This document shows positions 15,869 through 26,275 of a stretch of 64,000 bases of DNA, piece by piece. The notes below the pieces were generated by a model, which saw nothing but the letters and a program-made list of their open reading frames with translations, was not told the origin of the DNA and ran no database searches. The stretch comes from Pseudomonadota bacterium (lineage in GTDB: Bacteria; Pseudomonadota; Gammaproteobacteria; Halothiobacillales; Halothiobacillaceae): assembly GCA_021801265.1 (NCBI GenBank), contig JAJYYE010000011.1, positions 124,001 to 188,000 on the forward strand, in the 5' to 3' direction. The translations under genes were made by a program, and so were the position numbers. The stretch's first letter is position 1; each line of letters begins with the position of its first letter.

Positions 15869-18565
15869 ATGACGCAATCTTTCCATCCACCCGCTTGGCA
15901 TGCCCTAAGTGAAATCGAGTCACTCCGCATTCTGGATGTTGAACCCGGTTTTGGCTTGAGTCATCAGGAAGCTGAATTGCGATTGATGCAATATGGTTCG
16001 AATAGTCTGCCGTCCGTACGCCGACGGCGCCTCTGGCTGCGCTTTGCGACTCAATTCAATAACCCATTGATTTACATTTTATTGATTACGGGTGGCATCA
16101 CCTTGTTTCTCAACGATTTTGTCGACTCAGCCGTTATTTTGGGTGTGGTTTTCATTAATGCCCTGATCGGTTTTATTCAGGAAGGCAAGGCGGAACAGGC
16201 ACTGGAAGCGGTCAGCGCATTATTGGCAACTCGAGCAACCGTACTTCGTGAAGGAGAACGCCACGAGATTGATGCGGCACGTCTGGTACCGGGTGATATT
16301 GTTTTTCTCGAATCAGGCACTAGGGTTCCTGCCGATTTGCGCCTTTTGCAGGTGCATAATTTACGAATCAACGAGGCGGCACTGACGGGGGAATCTTTAC
16401 CTGTCGGAAAACACACGGAATTGGTGGCCGAAGATGCGCAGATCGGTGATCGAATTTGCATGGCCTATTCGGGTTCAGTGGTTGGCACAGGTCAGGCGCG
16501 TAGTCTGGTGGTTAGTACGGGATCAAATACCGAGATGGGGCACATCGGGACGCTTGTGCGCACTGTTCACGTCCTCGCAACACCTTTGACACTTCGGCTT
16601 GACCAATTCGCGCGGGTAATCACCTTGTTTATTCTGGCGGCGAGCGTTGTGGTTTTCCTCTATGGCTATTTCATTCGAGAAATGCCGGTATTGGCCATTT
16701 TTCTTGCGGTGGTAGGCTTTACTGTGGCGGCTATTCCCGAAGGACTGCCCGCAATCGTTACCATCGTACTATCCATTGGTACCCGGATCATGGCCAGGAA
16801 TCACTTGCTTGTTCGGCGATTGCCTGCAGTCGAGGCATTGGGCTCAGTCAGCGTCATCTGCACAGATAAAACCGGCACGCTGACCAAAAACGAAATGACT
16901 GCCGTGCACGTGCTGTTACCTGGGCGCACGCTTGCTGTCAGCGGTGCCGGGTACGCACCGGAGGGTGGATTTTACCTTGATGATGTTGCCGTTGATCCCG
17001 CACAGGAACGGGAATTGCTGGATTTGGCTCAATGTGCCCTCCTCTGTAATGATGCACAATTGAAGCATGATACAACGAACAGTTGGGTGTTAGTCGGTGA
17101 TCCAACCGAGGGCGCTTTATTAACCCTTGCGCAAAAATCTGGATTGAACCCCGTTGAGGTTGCGAAGGCCAACCCCCGTCTGGACGAAATTCCCTTTGAA
17201 TCAGAATATCGGTTTATGGCCACCTTGCATCATGACCATGAAGGACGGGGGTTTATCCTGTTAAAAGGCGCACCGGAACAGGTCATGGCATTGTGTGTTC
17301 GGGATAGTCTTGGTGCCCCCGTCAATCATTCTGTCTGGGTTGCACGAATAGAAGCAGTCGCTCGGTCTGGTCAGCGCGTACTGGCCCTGGCCCGCTGCGA
17401 CATGCCGGCAAATACCACCACCCTCTCGCTTTCAGATATCACCCGTCGGTTTATCCTACTGGGGATGACCGGATTGATTGATCCCCCTCGAGATGAAGCC
17501 ATCACCGCAGTTGCCGAATGTCAGCAGGCGGGTTTACGTGTAAAAATGATCACGGGGGATCACGCCATCACAGCCCGAGCAATTGGTTACCAGTTAGGTT
17601 TGAATTCTAAGCAGGTGCTTACGGGTGAAGACATCGACAAACTCGATGATTCCTCTTTGCAAATTCAGGCAATGGAAACAGATATATTTGCCCGAGCCAA
17701 CCCTGAGCATAAGCTTCGCCTGGTTACGGCACTACAGGCCCGCGGCGCGTTGGTGGCCATGACTGGCGACGGCGTGAATGACGCCCCTGCCCTTAGGGCA
17801 GCCAATATCGGCGTGGCCATGGGCCAAAAGGGGACAGATGTTGCCCGTGAAGCCGCTGATCTGGTGCTGACCGATGATAATTTCGCCACCATTACGCAGG
17901 CGGTGCGTGAAGGCCGTGTTGTCTTTGATAATATCAAAAAGTCCCTGCTTTTTATTTTACCCACCAATGGGGGTGAAGCGGGTGTGATTTTACTCGCCCT
18001 GTTTGCAGGCATGGCCTTGCCGGTAACGGCTGGCCAAATTTTATGGGTAAACATGGTGACCACCGTGACATTGGCCCTATCCATGGCATTCGAACCCGGT
18101 GAAGCCGGCATCATGCGCCGCCCACCCAGAAAAGCCAGCGAACCGTTGATTACTGGCCCGTTGGCTGGTCGCATCGCTTATGTGAGCCTGATGATGATTG
18201 TGACGACATTTACCGTCTTTGAGTGGTCGCTTTCGCGGGGGCAAAGCGTTGAAATGGCAAGAACCGTCGCCGTGAACATGCTGGTGGTCGGTGAAATTTT
18301 TTATCTCTTCAATGCACGAAATTTCACCGCTTCATCCATTAACTGGGCAATTTTCACCCGTAATCCAGTCGCCCTCTTGATGACTGGGATATTGATTGGC
18401 CTCCAGTTACTGTTGACCTACACCGTCCCAATGCAACAAATATTTCACACCCGAGCATTGGATGGGATTTCCTGGATGATGATTGTCGTACTGGGATTAG
18501 GGCTATTTTTAGCGGTCGAAGCGGAAAAGGCCGTATTGCGGCATTTACACGTGCATCACGTGTAA
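15869..18565 (+). CDS. P2-type cation-transporting ATPase
   Basis: An 898-residue inner-membrane pump. It contains the actuator TGES motif (ALTGESLPVGK), the M4 segment IPEGLPAIVT typical of the calcium/sodium-potassium branch, the phosphorylated Asp in CTDKTGTLTKNEM at about residue 333, KGAPE in the nucleotide domain, MITGDH and MTGDGVNDAPAL. An N-terminal cation ATPase domain and a six-helix C-terminal domain are present. No CPx motif or N-terminal metal-binding domain is seen, so heavy metals are unlikely; Ca2+ or another hard cation is the best guess. The ATG at 15869 is chosen over 15815 because GGGAGGG lies 5 bases before it and the family N terminus begins here. Confidence 0.9.
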   Translation: MTQSFHPPAWHALSEIESLRILDVEPGFGLSHQEAELRLMQYGSNSLPSVRRRRLWLRFATQFNNPLIYILLITGGITLFLNDFVDSAVILGVVFINALIGFIQEGKAEQALEAVSALLATRATVLREGERHEIDAARLVPGDIVFLESGTRVPADLRLLQVHNLRINEAALTGESLPVGKHTELVAEDAQIGDRICMAYSGSVVGTGQARSLVVSTGSNTEMGHIGTLVRTVHVLATPLTLRLDQFARVITLFILAASVVVFLYGYFIREMPVLAIFLAVVGFTVAAIPEGLPAIVTIVLSIGTRIMARNHLLVRRLPAVEALGSVSVICTDKTGTLTKNEMTAVHVLLPGRTLAVSGAGYAPEGGFYLDDVAVDPAQERELLDLAQCALLCNDAQLKHDTTNSWVLVGDPTEGALLTLAQKSGLNPVEVAKANPRLDEIPFESEYRFMATLHHDHEGRGFILLKGAPEQVMALCVRDSLGAPVNHSVWVARIEAVARSGQRVLALARCDMPANTTTLSLSDITRRFILLGMTGLIDPPRDEAITAVAECQQAGLRVKMITGDHAITARAIGYQLGLNSKQVLTGEDIDKLDDSSLQIQAMETDIFARANPEHKLRLVTALQARGALVAMTGDGVNDAPALRAANIGVAMGQKGTDVAREAADLVLTDDNFATITQAVREGRVVFDNIKKSLLFILPTNGGEAGVILLALFAGMALPVTAGQILWVNMVTTVTLALSMAFEPGEAGIMRRPPRKASEPLITGPLAGRIAYVSLMMIVTTFTVFEWSLSRGQSVEMARTVAVNMLVVGEIFYLFNARNFTASSINWAIFTRNPVALLMTGILIGLQLLLTYTVPMQQIFHTRALDGISWMMIVVLGLGLFLAVEAEKAVLRHLHVHHV

Positions 18566-18570
18566 ATGCC
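18540..18570. terminator. Perfect 14-bp hairpin between convergent ATPase and ilvD genes
   Basis: GGCATTTACACGTG and CACGTGTAAATGCC pair perfectly around a CAT loop. The hairpin covers the last codons of the ATPase (LHVHHV) and ends 7 bases before the ilvD stop. It lies between convergent genes and could end or protect transcripts from both sides. There is no T-tract on either strand, so intrinsic termination is uncertain. Confidence 0.6.
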
Positions 18571-18577
18571 AATCTGA

Positions 18578-20437
18578 TTAAGCGTGAGGGCTAATCTGGC
18601 TGAGATCGCGCACCGCACCGCGATCTGCCGATGTTGTCATTAATGCGTAGGCCTTGAGTGCTTGGCTGACAACGCGTTCGCGGTACAGCGGATGCCAGGC
18701 ATGAATTCCACGCTCATGCATATGGGCTCTGCGTGCGGCAATCACGGAATCCTCCACCGCAAGGTGAATACTGCGGTTGGGGATATCGATCACAATGGTA
18801 TCGCCCTCCTCCACCAGGGCGATATCACCACCGGCAGCGGCCTCTGGAGAAGCGTGACCAATCGACAAACCGGAAGTACCGCCAGAAAATCGGCCATCCG
18901 TCAGGAGCGCACATTGTTTGCCCAAGCCCTTGGATTTGAGGTAGCTCGTGGGATACAGCATTTCTTGCATACCCGGCCCGCCCTTAGGGCCCTCATAGCG
19001 AATCACGACAATGTCACCTGCCACGATCTGATCCTGCAGGATCGCTTCAACCGACGATTCCTGCGATTCAAATACGCGCGCACGACCAGTAAATGTCCAA
19101 ATGGATGGATCAACGCCTGCGGTTTTGACGATGCATCCATCTTGCGCAATATTGCCAAATAAAATGGCAAGCCCGCCTTCCTTGCTAAAGGCATGAGCGT
19201 AATCCCGAATACAACCATGCGCTCGATCTTCATCCAGAGATGGCCAGCGCGTTTCCTGAGAGAACGCCGTTTGGGTCGGAATACCTGCAGGGCCAGCCAG
19301 ATAAAACTGTCGCGCCGCTGTGGTGGCGGTTGAGCGTTTGATATCCCATTCATCCAATGCAGCCGCCAGGGTTGGCGCGTACACTGTGGGCAGATCGTGA
19401 TGTAATAAACCTGCCCGATCCAGTTCACCCAAGATCCCCATCACGCCGCCCGCCCGATGAACGTCCTCCATGTGGTATTGCGGTGTACTGGGCGCAACTT
19501 TACACAGATTGGGGATTTTACGGCTCATCCGGTCGATATCCGACATCGTAAATTCAACCCCCGCTTCATGTGCGGCCGCTAAAAGGTGCAGCACGGTGTT
19601 GGTTGACCCCCCCATGGCGATATCCAGCGCCATGGCGTTTTCGAAGGCACCAAAACTCGCAATGGTTCGGGGTAAAACACGTTCATCGTCCTGCTCATAA
19701 TAACGTCGCGCCAAATCGACAATGACTCGCCCGGCGCGCAAAAAAAGTTCGCGACGATCCGCATGGGTCGCCAGCATTGAGCCATTACCGGGCAGCGACA
19801 AGCCCAGGGCTTCCGTTAAGCAGTTCATGGAATTAGCCGTAAACATCCCCGAGCAGGAGCCACAAGTCGGGCAAGCAGAACGTTCAATCAAATCAAGGTC
19901 TTCGGCACTGACTGAATCATCGGCGGCTTGAACCATCGCATCGACCAGATCCAGCTTGATAAGCTCACCCGCCAAACGGGTTTTGCCCGCTTCCATCGGA
20001 CCGCCCGATACAAAAATCACAGGAATATTCAACCGCAATGCCGCATTCAACATACCCGGCGTAATTTTATCGCAATTAGAAATACAGACCAGCGCATCGG
20101 CGCAGTGGGCGTTTACCATGTACTCGACCGAGTCGGCAATCAGATCCCGGGAAGGCAGGCTGTACAACATACCCCCATGCCCCATGGCGATACCATCATC
20201 CACTGCGATGGTATTAAATTCCTTGGCAACCCCCCCGGCCTTCTCAATCTCGCGCGCCACCAACTGACCCATGTCCTTAAGATGAACATGTCCCGGTACG
20301 AATTGAGTAAACGAATTGGCAATAGCGATAATCGGTTTATCAAAATCTCCATCTTTCATGCCCGTAGCCCGCCATAATGCGCGAGCGCCAGCCATATTAC
20401 GGCCATGGGTCGTGGTGCGTGAACGGTATACAGGCAT
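18578..20437 (-). CDS. ilvD: Dihydroxy-acid dehydratase IlvD
   Basis: A 619-residue cytoplasmic iron-sulfur enzyme catalysing the penultimate common step of valine and isoleucine synthesis (also feeding leucine and pantothenate) by dehydrating dihydroxy acids to 2-keto acids. The Fe-S Cys residues appear in CISNCDK and [11 protein letters not shown], and the C-terminal half has GGPGMQEML and [10 protein letters not shown]. The N terminus matches E. coli IlvD and the length is normal. It lies 48 bases or more behind the L,D-transpeptidase gene on the same strand, so it may be the last gene of the long minus-strand block. Confidence 0.97.
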   Translation of the reverse strand: MPVYRSRTTTHGRNMAGARALWRATGMKDGDFDKPIIAIANSFTQFVPGHVHLKDMGQLVAREIEKAGGVAKEFNTIAVDDGIAMGHGGMLYSLPSRDLIADSVEYMVNAHCADALVCISNCDKITPGMLNAALRLNIPVIFVSGGPMEAGKTRLAGELIKLDLVDAMVQAADDSVSAEDLDLIERSACPTCGSCSGMFTANSMNCLTEALGLSLPGNGSMLATHADRRELFLRAGRVIVDLARRYYEQDDERVLPRTIASFGAFENAMALDIAMGGSTNTVLHLLAAAHEAGVEFTMSDIDRMSRKIPNLCKVAPSTPQYHMEDVHRAGGVMGILGELDRAGLLHHDLPTVYAPTLAAALDEWDIKRSTATTAARQFYLAGPAGIPTQTAFSQETRWPSLDEDRAHGCIRDYAHAFSKEGGLAILFGNIAQDGCIVKTAGVDPSIWTFTGRARVFESQESSVEAILQDQIVAGDIVVIRYEGPKGGPGMQEMLYPTSYLKSKGLGKQCALLTDGRFSGGTSGLSIGHASPEAAAGGDIALVEEGDTIVIDIPNRSIHLAVEDSVIAARRAHMHERGIHAWHPLYRERVVSQALKAYALMTTSADRGAVRDLSQISPHA

Positions 20438-20485
20438 AATTTATCTCCAGTTAATGACCAGATCGTCTCAAGTAGGGCAACGGTC

Positions 20486-21130
20486 TTAATTAATAATATC
20501 GACTAAAGTGCCAATTGGTACTTGATTAAATAATTCAACCACTTGTTGATTATTCATCCGGATGCAACCGTGGGATTCAGGTGTACCAATTAAGCCTTCT
20601 TCAGGTGTGCCATGGATGTAAATAAACCGAGCGTGCGAATCAACGCCTTTACCCTCATTAGTACCCGGTTCTAAACCCTGCAACCACATGATGCGGGTGG
20701 TGACATCATCACCATCGCCTTTAATAGGCTGTTTTTGAATCTCGGCCAGTGTGCCCGTAGGTTTTCTTGCCTTAAATATCATGCCGATAGGCTCACCATC
20801 ACCAAATTTTTCAGCAATTTTATGCAACCCCAAGGGGGTACGGTTACTTCCGGCTGCGCTGCCCACACCCATGGCAGACGTCGAGACGGAATAAGCCTGT
20901 TTGAGTTTTTGTTGCTCAAATAAATATAAAGTCTGGTTTTTTGCATCAATGATAATGAACGGTGCATCACTGGCATGACTCACAGCAAGCAAATGCTCAA
21001 CCTGCAACTGAGCAGATTTCACAGAAGGATCGATTGATTTCACTTCAGAGGAAAAAGCCATTTGATTAAATGAGATAAAAACACCAAAAGCTAAAAACGT
21101 TGAAAATAAATTAAATGATTTATTGAACAT
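20486..21130 (-). CDS. L,D-transpeptidase (YkuD family), periplasmic
   Basis: A 214-residue exported protein with an N-terminal signal peptide (hydrophobic run about 6-24). The YkuD domain carries the catalytic set IHGTPEEGLIG followed by SHGCIRMNN, whose Cys attacks the tetrapeptide stem. Such enzymes form 3-3 peptidoglycan crosslinks or attach lipoproteins to the wall; which applies is not clear. I chose the ATG at 21130 because the signal peptide begins there; a longer frame runs to 21247 but would add a tail inside purF. With this start the gene overlaps the purF end by 11 bases, suggesting translational coupling to an unrelated enzyme. Confidence 0.85.
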   Translation of the reverse strand: MFNKSFNLFSTFLAFGVFISFNQMAFSSEVKSIDPSVKSAQLQVEHLLAVSHASDAPFIIIDAKNQTLYLFEQQKLKQAYSVSTSAMGVGSAAGSNRTPLGLHKIAEKFGDGEPIGMIFKARKPTGTLAEIQKQPIKGDGDDVTTRIMWLQGLEPGTNEGKGVDSHARFIYIHGTPEEGLIGTPESHGCIRMNNQQVVELFNQVPIGTLVDIIN

Positions 21131-22640
21131 TATAGAGACCCACCGCGACAATATCCCGAGATTGATTAATCGGCTCATTTTTTGAGTGGTCGTTACGACG
21201 CTGTGCCAATAAATCCAGATATGCACCATCAATATCACCGGTAACATAATCTCCTGTAAAACAAGAGCAATCGAAATCCTTCAGTGCAGGATTGCCCACA
21301 CGAACCGACTCAATCAAATCACTCAAATCTTGATAAATTAAACGATCTGCATCAATCGCCTCACAGATCGCATCATTATCACGATCATGTGCTACAAACT
21401 CAGTTGCAGTCGGCATATCAATACCATAAACATTGGGGTATCGAACGGGTGGCGCGGCTGATGCCATATAGACTTTATTCGCCCCTGCTTCACGCGCCAT
21501 CCGAATAATCTCACTGGAGGTTGTGCCTCTCACAATCGAATCATCGACCAATAATACATTTTTACCGCGGAACTCAAGATCGATGGCATTAAGTTTTTGA
21601 CGAACGGAACGCTTGCGCATTTCCTGCCCCGGCATAATAAAGGTGCGTGCAATATAGCGATTTTTCACAAACCCTTCTCGATATTTGATATTCATTGTTA
21701 CCGCTATTTCTAACGCTGCAGTCCGGCTCGTATCAGGAATGGGGATGATGACGTCAATATCATGATCTGGCCATTCACGCATAATTTTAGCGGCGAGACG
21801 CTCACCCATCCGCATTCGGGCTCGGTAGACCGACACATCATCAATAATGGAATCTGGCCGCGCCAAATAGACATACTCAAAAATACACGGGGTATACTGT
21901 GCATGAGCAGCGCATTGCTTCAGAGTGACCTCGCCTGCTGCAGTAATAAAAATCGCTTCCCCTGGCGCCAAATCTCGAATGAGTTCAAAATCACTGGCTT
22001 CAATAGCCACCGACTCAGATGCAATCATATATTCCGTAAAGCCAGAACTCGTTTTACGCTGACCATAACATACTGGCCGAATACCCCATGGATCACGAAA
22101 CGCAAAAATGCCTCTGCCCGCAATTAACCCAATAACCGCATAGGCACCCTTTGCGCGCCGGTGAACATTAGAAATTGCGGTGAACACATCTTCAATTTTT
22201 GGTTCATCGCCCGCAATGGCAGAAAGCTCATGCGCAAACACATTCAATAGGACTTCAGAATCCGAGTTTGTGTTGATGTGACGATGATCCAATTGTTGAA
22301 CCGAGGCACGCAACTCGTCTACGTTGGTTAAGTTACCGTTGTGGCCTAATGCAATACCGAAGGGGGCATTAACATAAAACGGTTGAGCCTCTGCCGATGA
22401 ATCACAGCCTGCAGTGGGATAACGAACATGGCCAATGCCCATGTTACCGAGCAATTGACGCATGTGCCGTGTGTGAAATACATCTTTAACCAGTCCATTT
22501 TCTTTTCGCAAAAAAAGACGGTTATTCTCACAGGTAAGAATACCTGCGGCATCTTGCCCGCGGTGCTGTAATAAGGTTAATCCATCAAATAACATTTGAT
22601 TAACCGGGTTATTAGCCACAATACCGATAATGCCACACAT
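21120..22640 (-). CDS. purF: Amidophosphoribosyltransferase PurF
   Basis: A 506-residue cytoplasmic enzyme, the committed step of purine synthesis, making phosphoribosylamine from PRPP and glutamine. The start at 22640 is set by the family N terminus MCGIIGIV, whose Cys becomes the nucleophile of the class II glutaminase; the frame extends 14 codons further upstream but without family support. The PRPP-binding loop VLLVDDSIVRGTTSSE is intact. Length matches E. coli (505). It lies directly after cvpA, as in many gammaproteobacteria. Confidence 0.97.
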   Translation of the reverse strand: MCGIIGIVANNPVNQMLFDGLTLLQHRGQDAAGILTCENNRLFLRKENGLVKDVFHTRHMRQLLGNMGIGHVRYPTAGCDSSAEAQPFYVNAPFGIALGHNGNLTNVDELRASVQQLDHRHINTNSDSEVLLNVFAHELSAIAGDEPKIEDVFTAISNVHRRAKGAYAVIGLIAGRGIFAFRDPWGIRPVCYGQRKTSSGFTEYMIASESVAIEASDFELIRDLAPGEAIFITAAGEVTLKQCAAHAQYTPCIFEYVYLARPDSIIDDVSVYRARMRMGERLAAKIMREWPDHDIDVIIPIPDTSRTAALEIAVTMNIKYREGFVKNRYIARTFIMPGQEMRKRSVRQKLNAIDLEFRGKNVLLVDDSIVRGTTSSEIIRMAREAGANKVYMASAAPPVRYPNVYGIDMPTATEFVAHDRDNDAICEAIDADRLIYQDLSDLIESVRVGNPALKDFDCSCFTGDYVTGDIDGAYLDLLAQRRNDHSKNEPINQSRDIVAVGLYNVQ

Positions 22641-22697
22641 GATAGGATAAACCCCGATTAATTTAATTGCTTGGAAATGCAAAATTCAAAAAATTAG

Positions 22698-23186
22698 TTA
22701 CGCTTGAAAGTGCTGTGCGATATCCGCAGGCAACAGGGCTCTAATCCAATCAGCCACAATCTGGAACTGGGGCAATAATATCGATGATTGCCACCAGCTT
22801 TCTTTGGGCATGGCCGTTAATTGCGCCAATAAAATCAAAATGGCAATGATAAAAACACCGCGTGCCAAACCAAACACCATGCCGACTGAACGATCCGTTC
22901 CGCTAAGTCCTGTTTTATTAACCAAGGTGGATATAGCCCAATTAATGATGCCACCAACAATCAACACTAAAACAAATAAACTTAAAAATGCGAGCGCCAC
23001 ACGAGCTGAGGGAATATCAACCGCTTTGGGAATAAAGGCCGAAGCCGGTTGTGAAAAACCCAGTGCAATAGCAAATGCTGCAACCCAAGTCAGCAGTGAA
23101 AGAACTTCTTTTATAAAGCCCCTCACCAGTGAAATAAGGGTTGAAACCAGTACCACACCTATAATGGCATAATCGACCATTCCCAT
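22698..23186 (-). CDS. cvpA: CvpA family membrane protein
   Basis: A 162-residue inner-membrane protein with four hydrophobic helices and the family opening DYAIIGVVLVSTLISLVRGF. CvpA was named for colicin V export in E. coli and is linked to envelope stress tolerance; its molecular role is unsettled. The start at 23186 gives the same length as E. coli CvpA; a TTG at 23201 and an ATG at 23180 are alternatives, and none has a good ribosome site. It sits between dedD and purF, the usual gammaproteobacterial order. Confidence 0.9.
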   Translation of the reverse strand: MGMVDYAIIGVVLVSTLISLVRGFIKEVLSLLTWVAAFAIALGFSQPASAFIPKAVDIPSARVALAFLSLFVLVLIVGGIINWAISTLVNKTGLSGTDRSVGMVFGLARGVFIIAILILLAQLTAMPKESWWQSSILLPQFQIVADWIRALLPADIAQHFQA

Positions 23187-23224
23187 AAATAATTTACTCA
23201 AACATTAAACTCGTTGAAAACCCA

Positions 23225-23986
23225 TCACTTCGGCATAACCAAACCATCTCGCCCCAATCGTTCACGGAGTTGAGTGGTGGTTTTAACTGCTTGCTCTCGA
23301 GTGGCATAAGGGCCTACCCGTACTCTCCATACCGTACCCTTTTTGGCGAACAAGGGCGACACATCGACTTTAAAACCCGCATCAGAAACCGATTTTGCTA
23401 AACCTCGTGCATTCAGTTCGTCAGAGAAACTGCCCAATTGAACCACCCATTCACCGTCACTCGCTGCTGCGTGGGAGCTGGATGAAGGGTTAACCTGGGT
23501 TACTGAAGGTTTTTCAATAACTGTTTCGCTAGACTTCTGCGCCTGAGTCAAGGATTTTTTGATTTCTTGCGGCGGTGTTACGTGAGTTGCATCATCAGGT
23601 TTTGGTGACGGCGACTTGATCGGTTGTTTTAATTCCGGTGCTTTAACTGGCGGTGTCGGTTGGATAGCCACGGGCGGCGGCGTCACAGTTGAAGGGTCGG
23701 CGGGTGGTGGCGATACAGGTTCTTGTGCGGGCACCGTGGTCGCAGGCGGATTTTGTAGTTCGTTAAGTTGTGATGCAGTCGGCGTGGGGATAGAAATTTC
23801 AGCCGGCTGAGCAATGGTTGGTGTCGCTGGAATCGGTTGAACTTCAGGCGTTTTTAGCCCCCCGCCATCGAGCCATAACGGCAATAGTAAGACAGCTAAC
23901 GCGACCACGACCAAGGCGCCGACCAGCCGTTGGCGAAGTCGGTTTCGTGGTGCCGATTGTTGTTCATGCTCAGACAAGATGCGCAC
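23225..23986 (-). CDS. dedD: DedD-like SPOR-domain cell division protein
   Basis: A 253-residue bitopic inner-membrane protein: a short cytoplasmic tail, one helix (about 23-40), a long Pro/Thr/Ala-rich periplasmic linker (about 45-175), and a C-terminal SPOR domain (about 180-250) with WVVQLGSFSD and WRVRVGPYATREQA. SPOR domains bind denuded peptidoglycan at the septum, and DedD assists constriction. The first codon appears to be GTG. It overlaps folC by 17 bases, which supports co-translation. Confidence 0.9.
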   Translation of the reverse strand: MRILSEHEQQSAPRNRLRQRLVGALVVVALAVLLLPLWLDGGGLKTPEVQPIPATPTIAQPAEISIPTPTASQLNELQNPPATTVPAQEPVSPPPADPSTVTPPPVAIQPTPPVKAPELKQPIKSPSPKPDDATHVTPPQEIKKSLTQAQKSSETVIEKPSVTQVNPSSSSHAAASDGEWVVQLGSFSDELNARGLAKSVSDAGFKVDVSPLFAKKGTVWRVRVGPYATREQAVKTTTQLRERLGRDGLVMPK

Positions 23987-25298
23987 CTACTTGACTCAAA
24001 TGATGGCGAATAGCGCTCACAGTGAAAAACGATCCGAAAACCACAATTTGATCCCCCGCCTTGCTATGGGCAAGGGCGTGATTATACGCACTAACGATGT
24101 CGGTTTCATGGAGCGATCGAGACGACGCTTCCTCGGGTAACAGTGCAACAATGGACGCCACCGATGCGGTACGCGCACTGGCGAGATGGCCAATAAACCA
24201 CGCATTAAAGTAGGGTTGAGCGAAGGCCAGCATGGCTGAGATTGGCTTATCATTCAGCGCGCCAAACACGGCAAACCTCTGATATTTATCCTCTAGTTCA
24301 CTGTTTTCAATTAGGTTTTCCAACAGTGCACGAACAGACTCCAGGTTATGCGCGACATCAAAAATGATCTGGCGATCTGCATGTACCCAACGTTCGAAAC
24401 GTCCAATGACCTTGGCTGATTTCAGCCCCAGTTCAATCGCTCGCGATGAAACCGGCAGTGTATTCGCAGGATGCTGTAGTAACGCAACAACACCCGCTGC
24501 GTTGTCAATTTGCATCTGCCCGGTTAAAAAGGGCATCGGCCAACAATTTTGCTGCGCTGCTTGAATCAAACACCAACTGTGGGATTGTTGCTCCACCGTA
24601 AAATCTTGGCCACGAACCCAGATGGGGCAATCCAGTAGGCGGGCAATCTCAGCAATAGTGCGTTCGGGTGTGGGGTCGGCATAAACTGCCACTTGATTTT
24701 TACGCAATATACCCGCTTTTTCCCGCGCAATTGACGAGCGATCATGGCCCAGTATGGCTTGATGATCCAGACCAATATTGGTGATAAGTGCCAAATCGGC
24801 ATCTAAAATGTTCACGGCATCCAACCGGCCGCCCAAGCCAACTTCAAGAATCCAGACATCCAGTTTTGCCGCGGCAAATGCCAGTAATCCCGATAGTGTT
24901 GCCCATTCGAAATAAGTCAGTGTTTCAGCACCAGGCTGGGCATCAAGTCGAGCCATGGCATTGACCAGGGATCGATCATCGATATCAAAACCTTGGATTC
25001 GTACTCTCTCGTTGAAAACCTCGAGATGAGGCGAGGTATAAGCGCCTACGCGATAGCCTTGAGCAATCAGAATGGCCTCCAGCATGGCCACGGAAGACCC
25101 TTTTCCATTAGTCCCTGCTACCGTAACAATGGTTGGTAATTTAATGTCATCGGTATGTTGTAGCGTTTGCCAAAGGGCAGCAACACGATCTAGGCCTAAC
25201 TCGATATGATTCGGGTTGCGTTGCTCCAGCCAGTTCAGCCAATCGGCCAAACTGTGCTTGGGTATCAATACCTCAGACAAGGGTTGAAGCGGGTTCAC
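23970..25298 (-). CDS. folC: Bifunctional dihydrofolate synthase/folylpolyglutamate synthase FolC
   Basis: A 442-residue cytoplasmic ligase of the Mur family that adds glutamate to dihydropteroate and then to tetrahydrofolate. The P-loop TVAGTNGKGSS, the YTSPHLEVFNERVRI motif that follows, and LEVGLGGRLDAVN are present, with the DVAHN motif in the C-terminal domain. Length is normal. It lies between accD and dedD, as in Pseudomonas and E. coli relatives. Confidence 0.96.
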   Translation of the reverse strand: MNPLQPLSEVLIPKHSLADWLNWLEQRNPNHIELGLDRVAALWQTLQHTDDIKLPTIVTVAGTNGKGSSVAMLEAILIAQGYRVGAYTSPHLEVFNERVRIQGFDIDDRSLVNAMARLDAQPGAETLTYFEWATLSGLLAFAAAKLDVWILEVGLGGRLDAVNILDADLALITNIGLDHQAILGHDRSSIAREKAGILRKNQVAVYADPTPERTIAEIARLLDCPIWVRGQDFTVEQQSHSWCLIQAAQQNCWPMPFLTGQMQIDNAAGVVALLQHPANTLPVSSRAIELGLKSAKVIGRFERWVHADRQIIFDVAHNLESVRALLENLIENSELEDKYQRFAVFGALNDKPISAMLAFAQPYFNAWFIGHLASARTASVASIVALLPEEASSRSLHETDIVSAYNHALAHSKAGDQIVVFGSFFTVSAIRHHLSQVGAHLV

Positions 25299-25315
25299 TA
25301 AATAAGCTGTGTGCG

Positions 25316-26188
25316 CTAAATCGTGACATGCGGCGCATCTCGATGCTGCATGATGGCAACCAGCTCGGCGATTTTTTCGCGTAATTTGGGTCTGGGGACG
25401 ATGAGATCAATCGCGCCATGGGCGAGCAGGAATTCACTGCGCTGGAAACCTTCGGGCAGTGTTTCACGCACGGTTTGCTCAATCACGCGGGGACCAGCGA
25501 AGCCGATTAAGGCGTTAGGCTCGGCAATTTGTACATCCCCCAGCATGGCCAGTGAAGCCGATACACCGCCCATGGTCGGGTCAGTCAGCACCACGATAAA
25601 AGGCAATTCGGCTTTGCTAAGCCGGGTTAAGGCTGCTGAAGTTTTCGCCATTTGCATCAAGGAAAACAAGGCTTCTTGCATCCGCGCCCCACCCGATGCC
25701 GTAAAACAGATCAGTGCAGATTTTTGCTCAATGGCTGCCTGCACCGCACGAACAAATTTTTCACCGACAACCGAACCCATTGATCCCCCCATGAACGCGA
25801 AATTAAAACCCGCTACCATGACGGGCAGCATATGCACCCGGCCACGCATGACCACCAAGGCATCGGTTTCGCCGGTGGTTTTTTGGCTTGCAATGATGCG
25901 ATCCCGATATTTTTTTTGATCACGGAATTTCAGCATGTCAACGGGCGCAATATCGGTAAACAACTCTTCCCGACCAGCGGTATCCAGAAATTGATCCAAT
26001 CGTTCCCGAAGGGCGATGCGCATGTGATGCCCACATTTAGGACAAACCTGCTGGTTACGCTTGAGCTCATCGCGATAGAGAACGGCATCGCAGCCCTCGC
26101 ACTTCACCCATAGGCCTTCAGGCACCCCCCGCTTTTCAGCGCCTTGTATGCGAATCCGCGAGGGCAGTAATTTTTCTAACCAACTCAT
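25316..26188 (-). CDS. accD: Acetyl-CoA carboxylase carboxyltransferase subunit beta AccD
   Basis: A 290-residue cytoplasmic subunit that with AccA moves the carboxyl group from biotin to acetyl-CoA, giving malonyl-CoA for fatty acid synthesis. The N-terminal zinc ribbon is complete (CEGC then CPKC). The carboxyltransferase core has SGGARMQEA and [10 protein letters not shown]. It is 17 bases upstream of folC in the same operon and 87 bases after trpA; that gap could hold a separate promoter. Confidence 0.97.
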   Translation of the reverse strand: MSWLEKLLPSRIRIQGAEKRGVPEGLWVKCEGCDAVLYRDELKRNQQVCPKCGHHMRIALRERLDQFLDTAGREELFTDIAPVDMLKFRDQKKYRDRIIASQKTTGETDALVVMRGRVHMLPVMVAGFNFAFMGGSMGSVVGEKFVRAVQAAIEQKSALICFTASGGARMQEALFSLMQMAKTSAALTRLSKAELPFIVVLTDPTMGGVSASLAMLGDVQIAEPNALIGFAGPRVIEQTVRETLPEGFQRSEFLLAHGAIDLIVPRPKLREKIAELVAIMQHRDAPHVTI

Positions 26189-26275
26189 AAAATCAGCCCT
26201 AAGTTCAATTTAATTAGAATAAGTAAAGGCATTATCCGTTGCCTGCCAAGGTTTTTTACTCGGGTCTTCGCCAAT

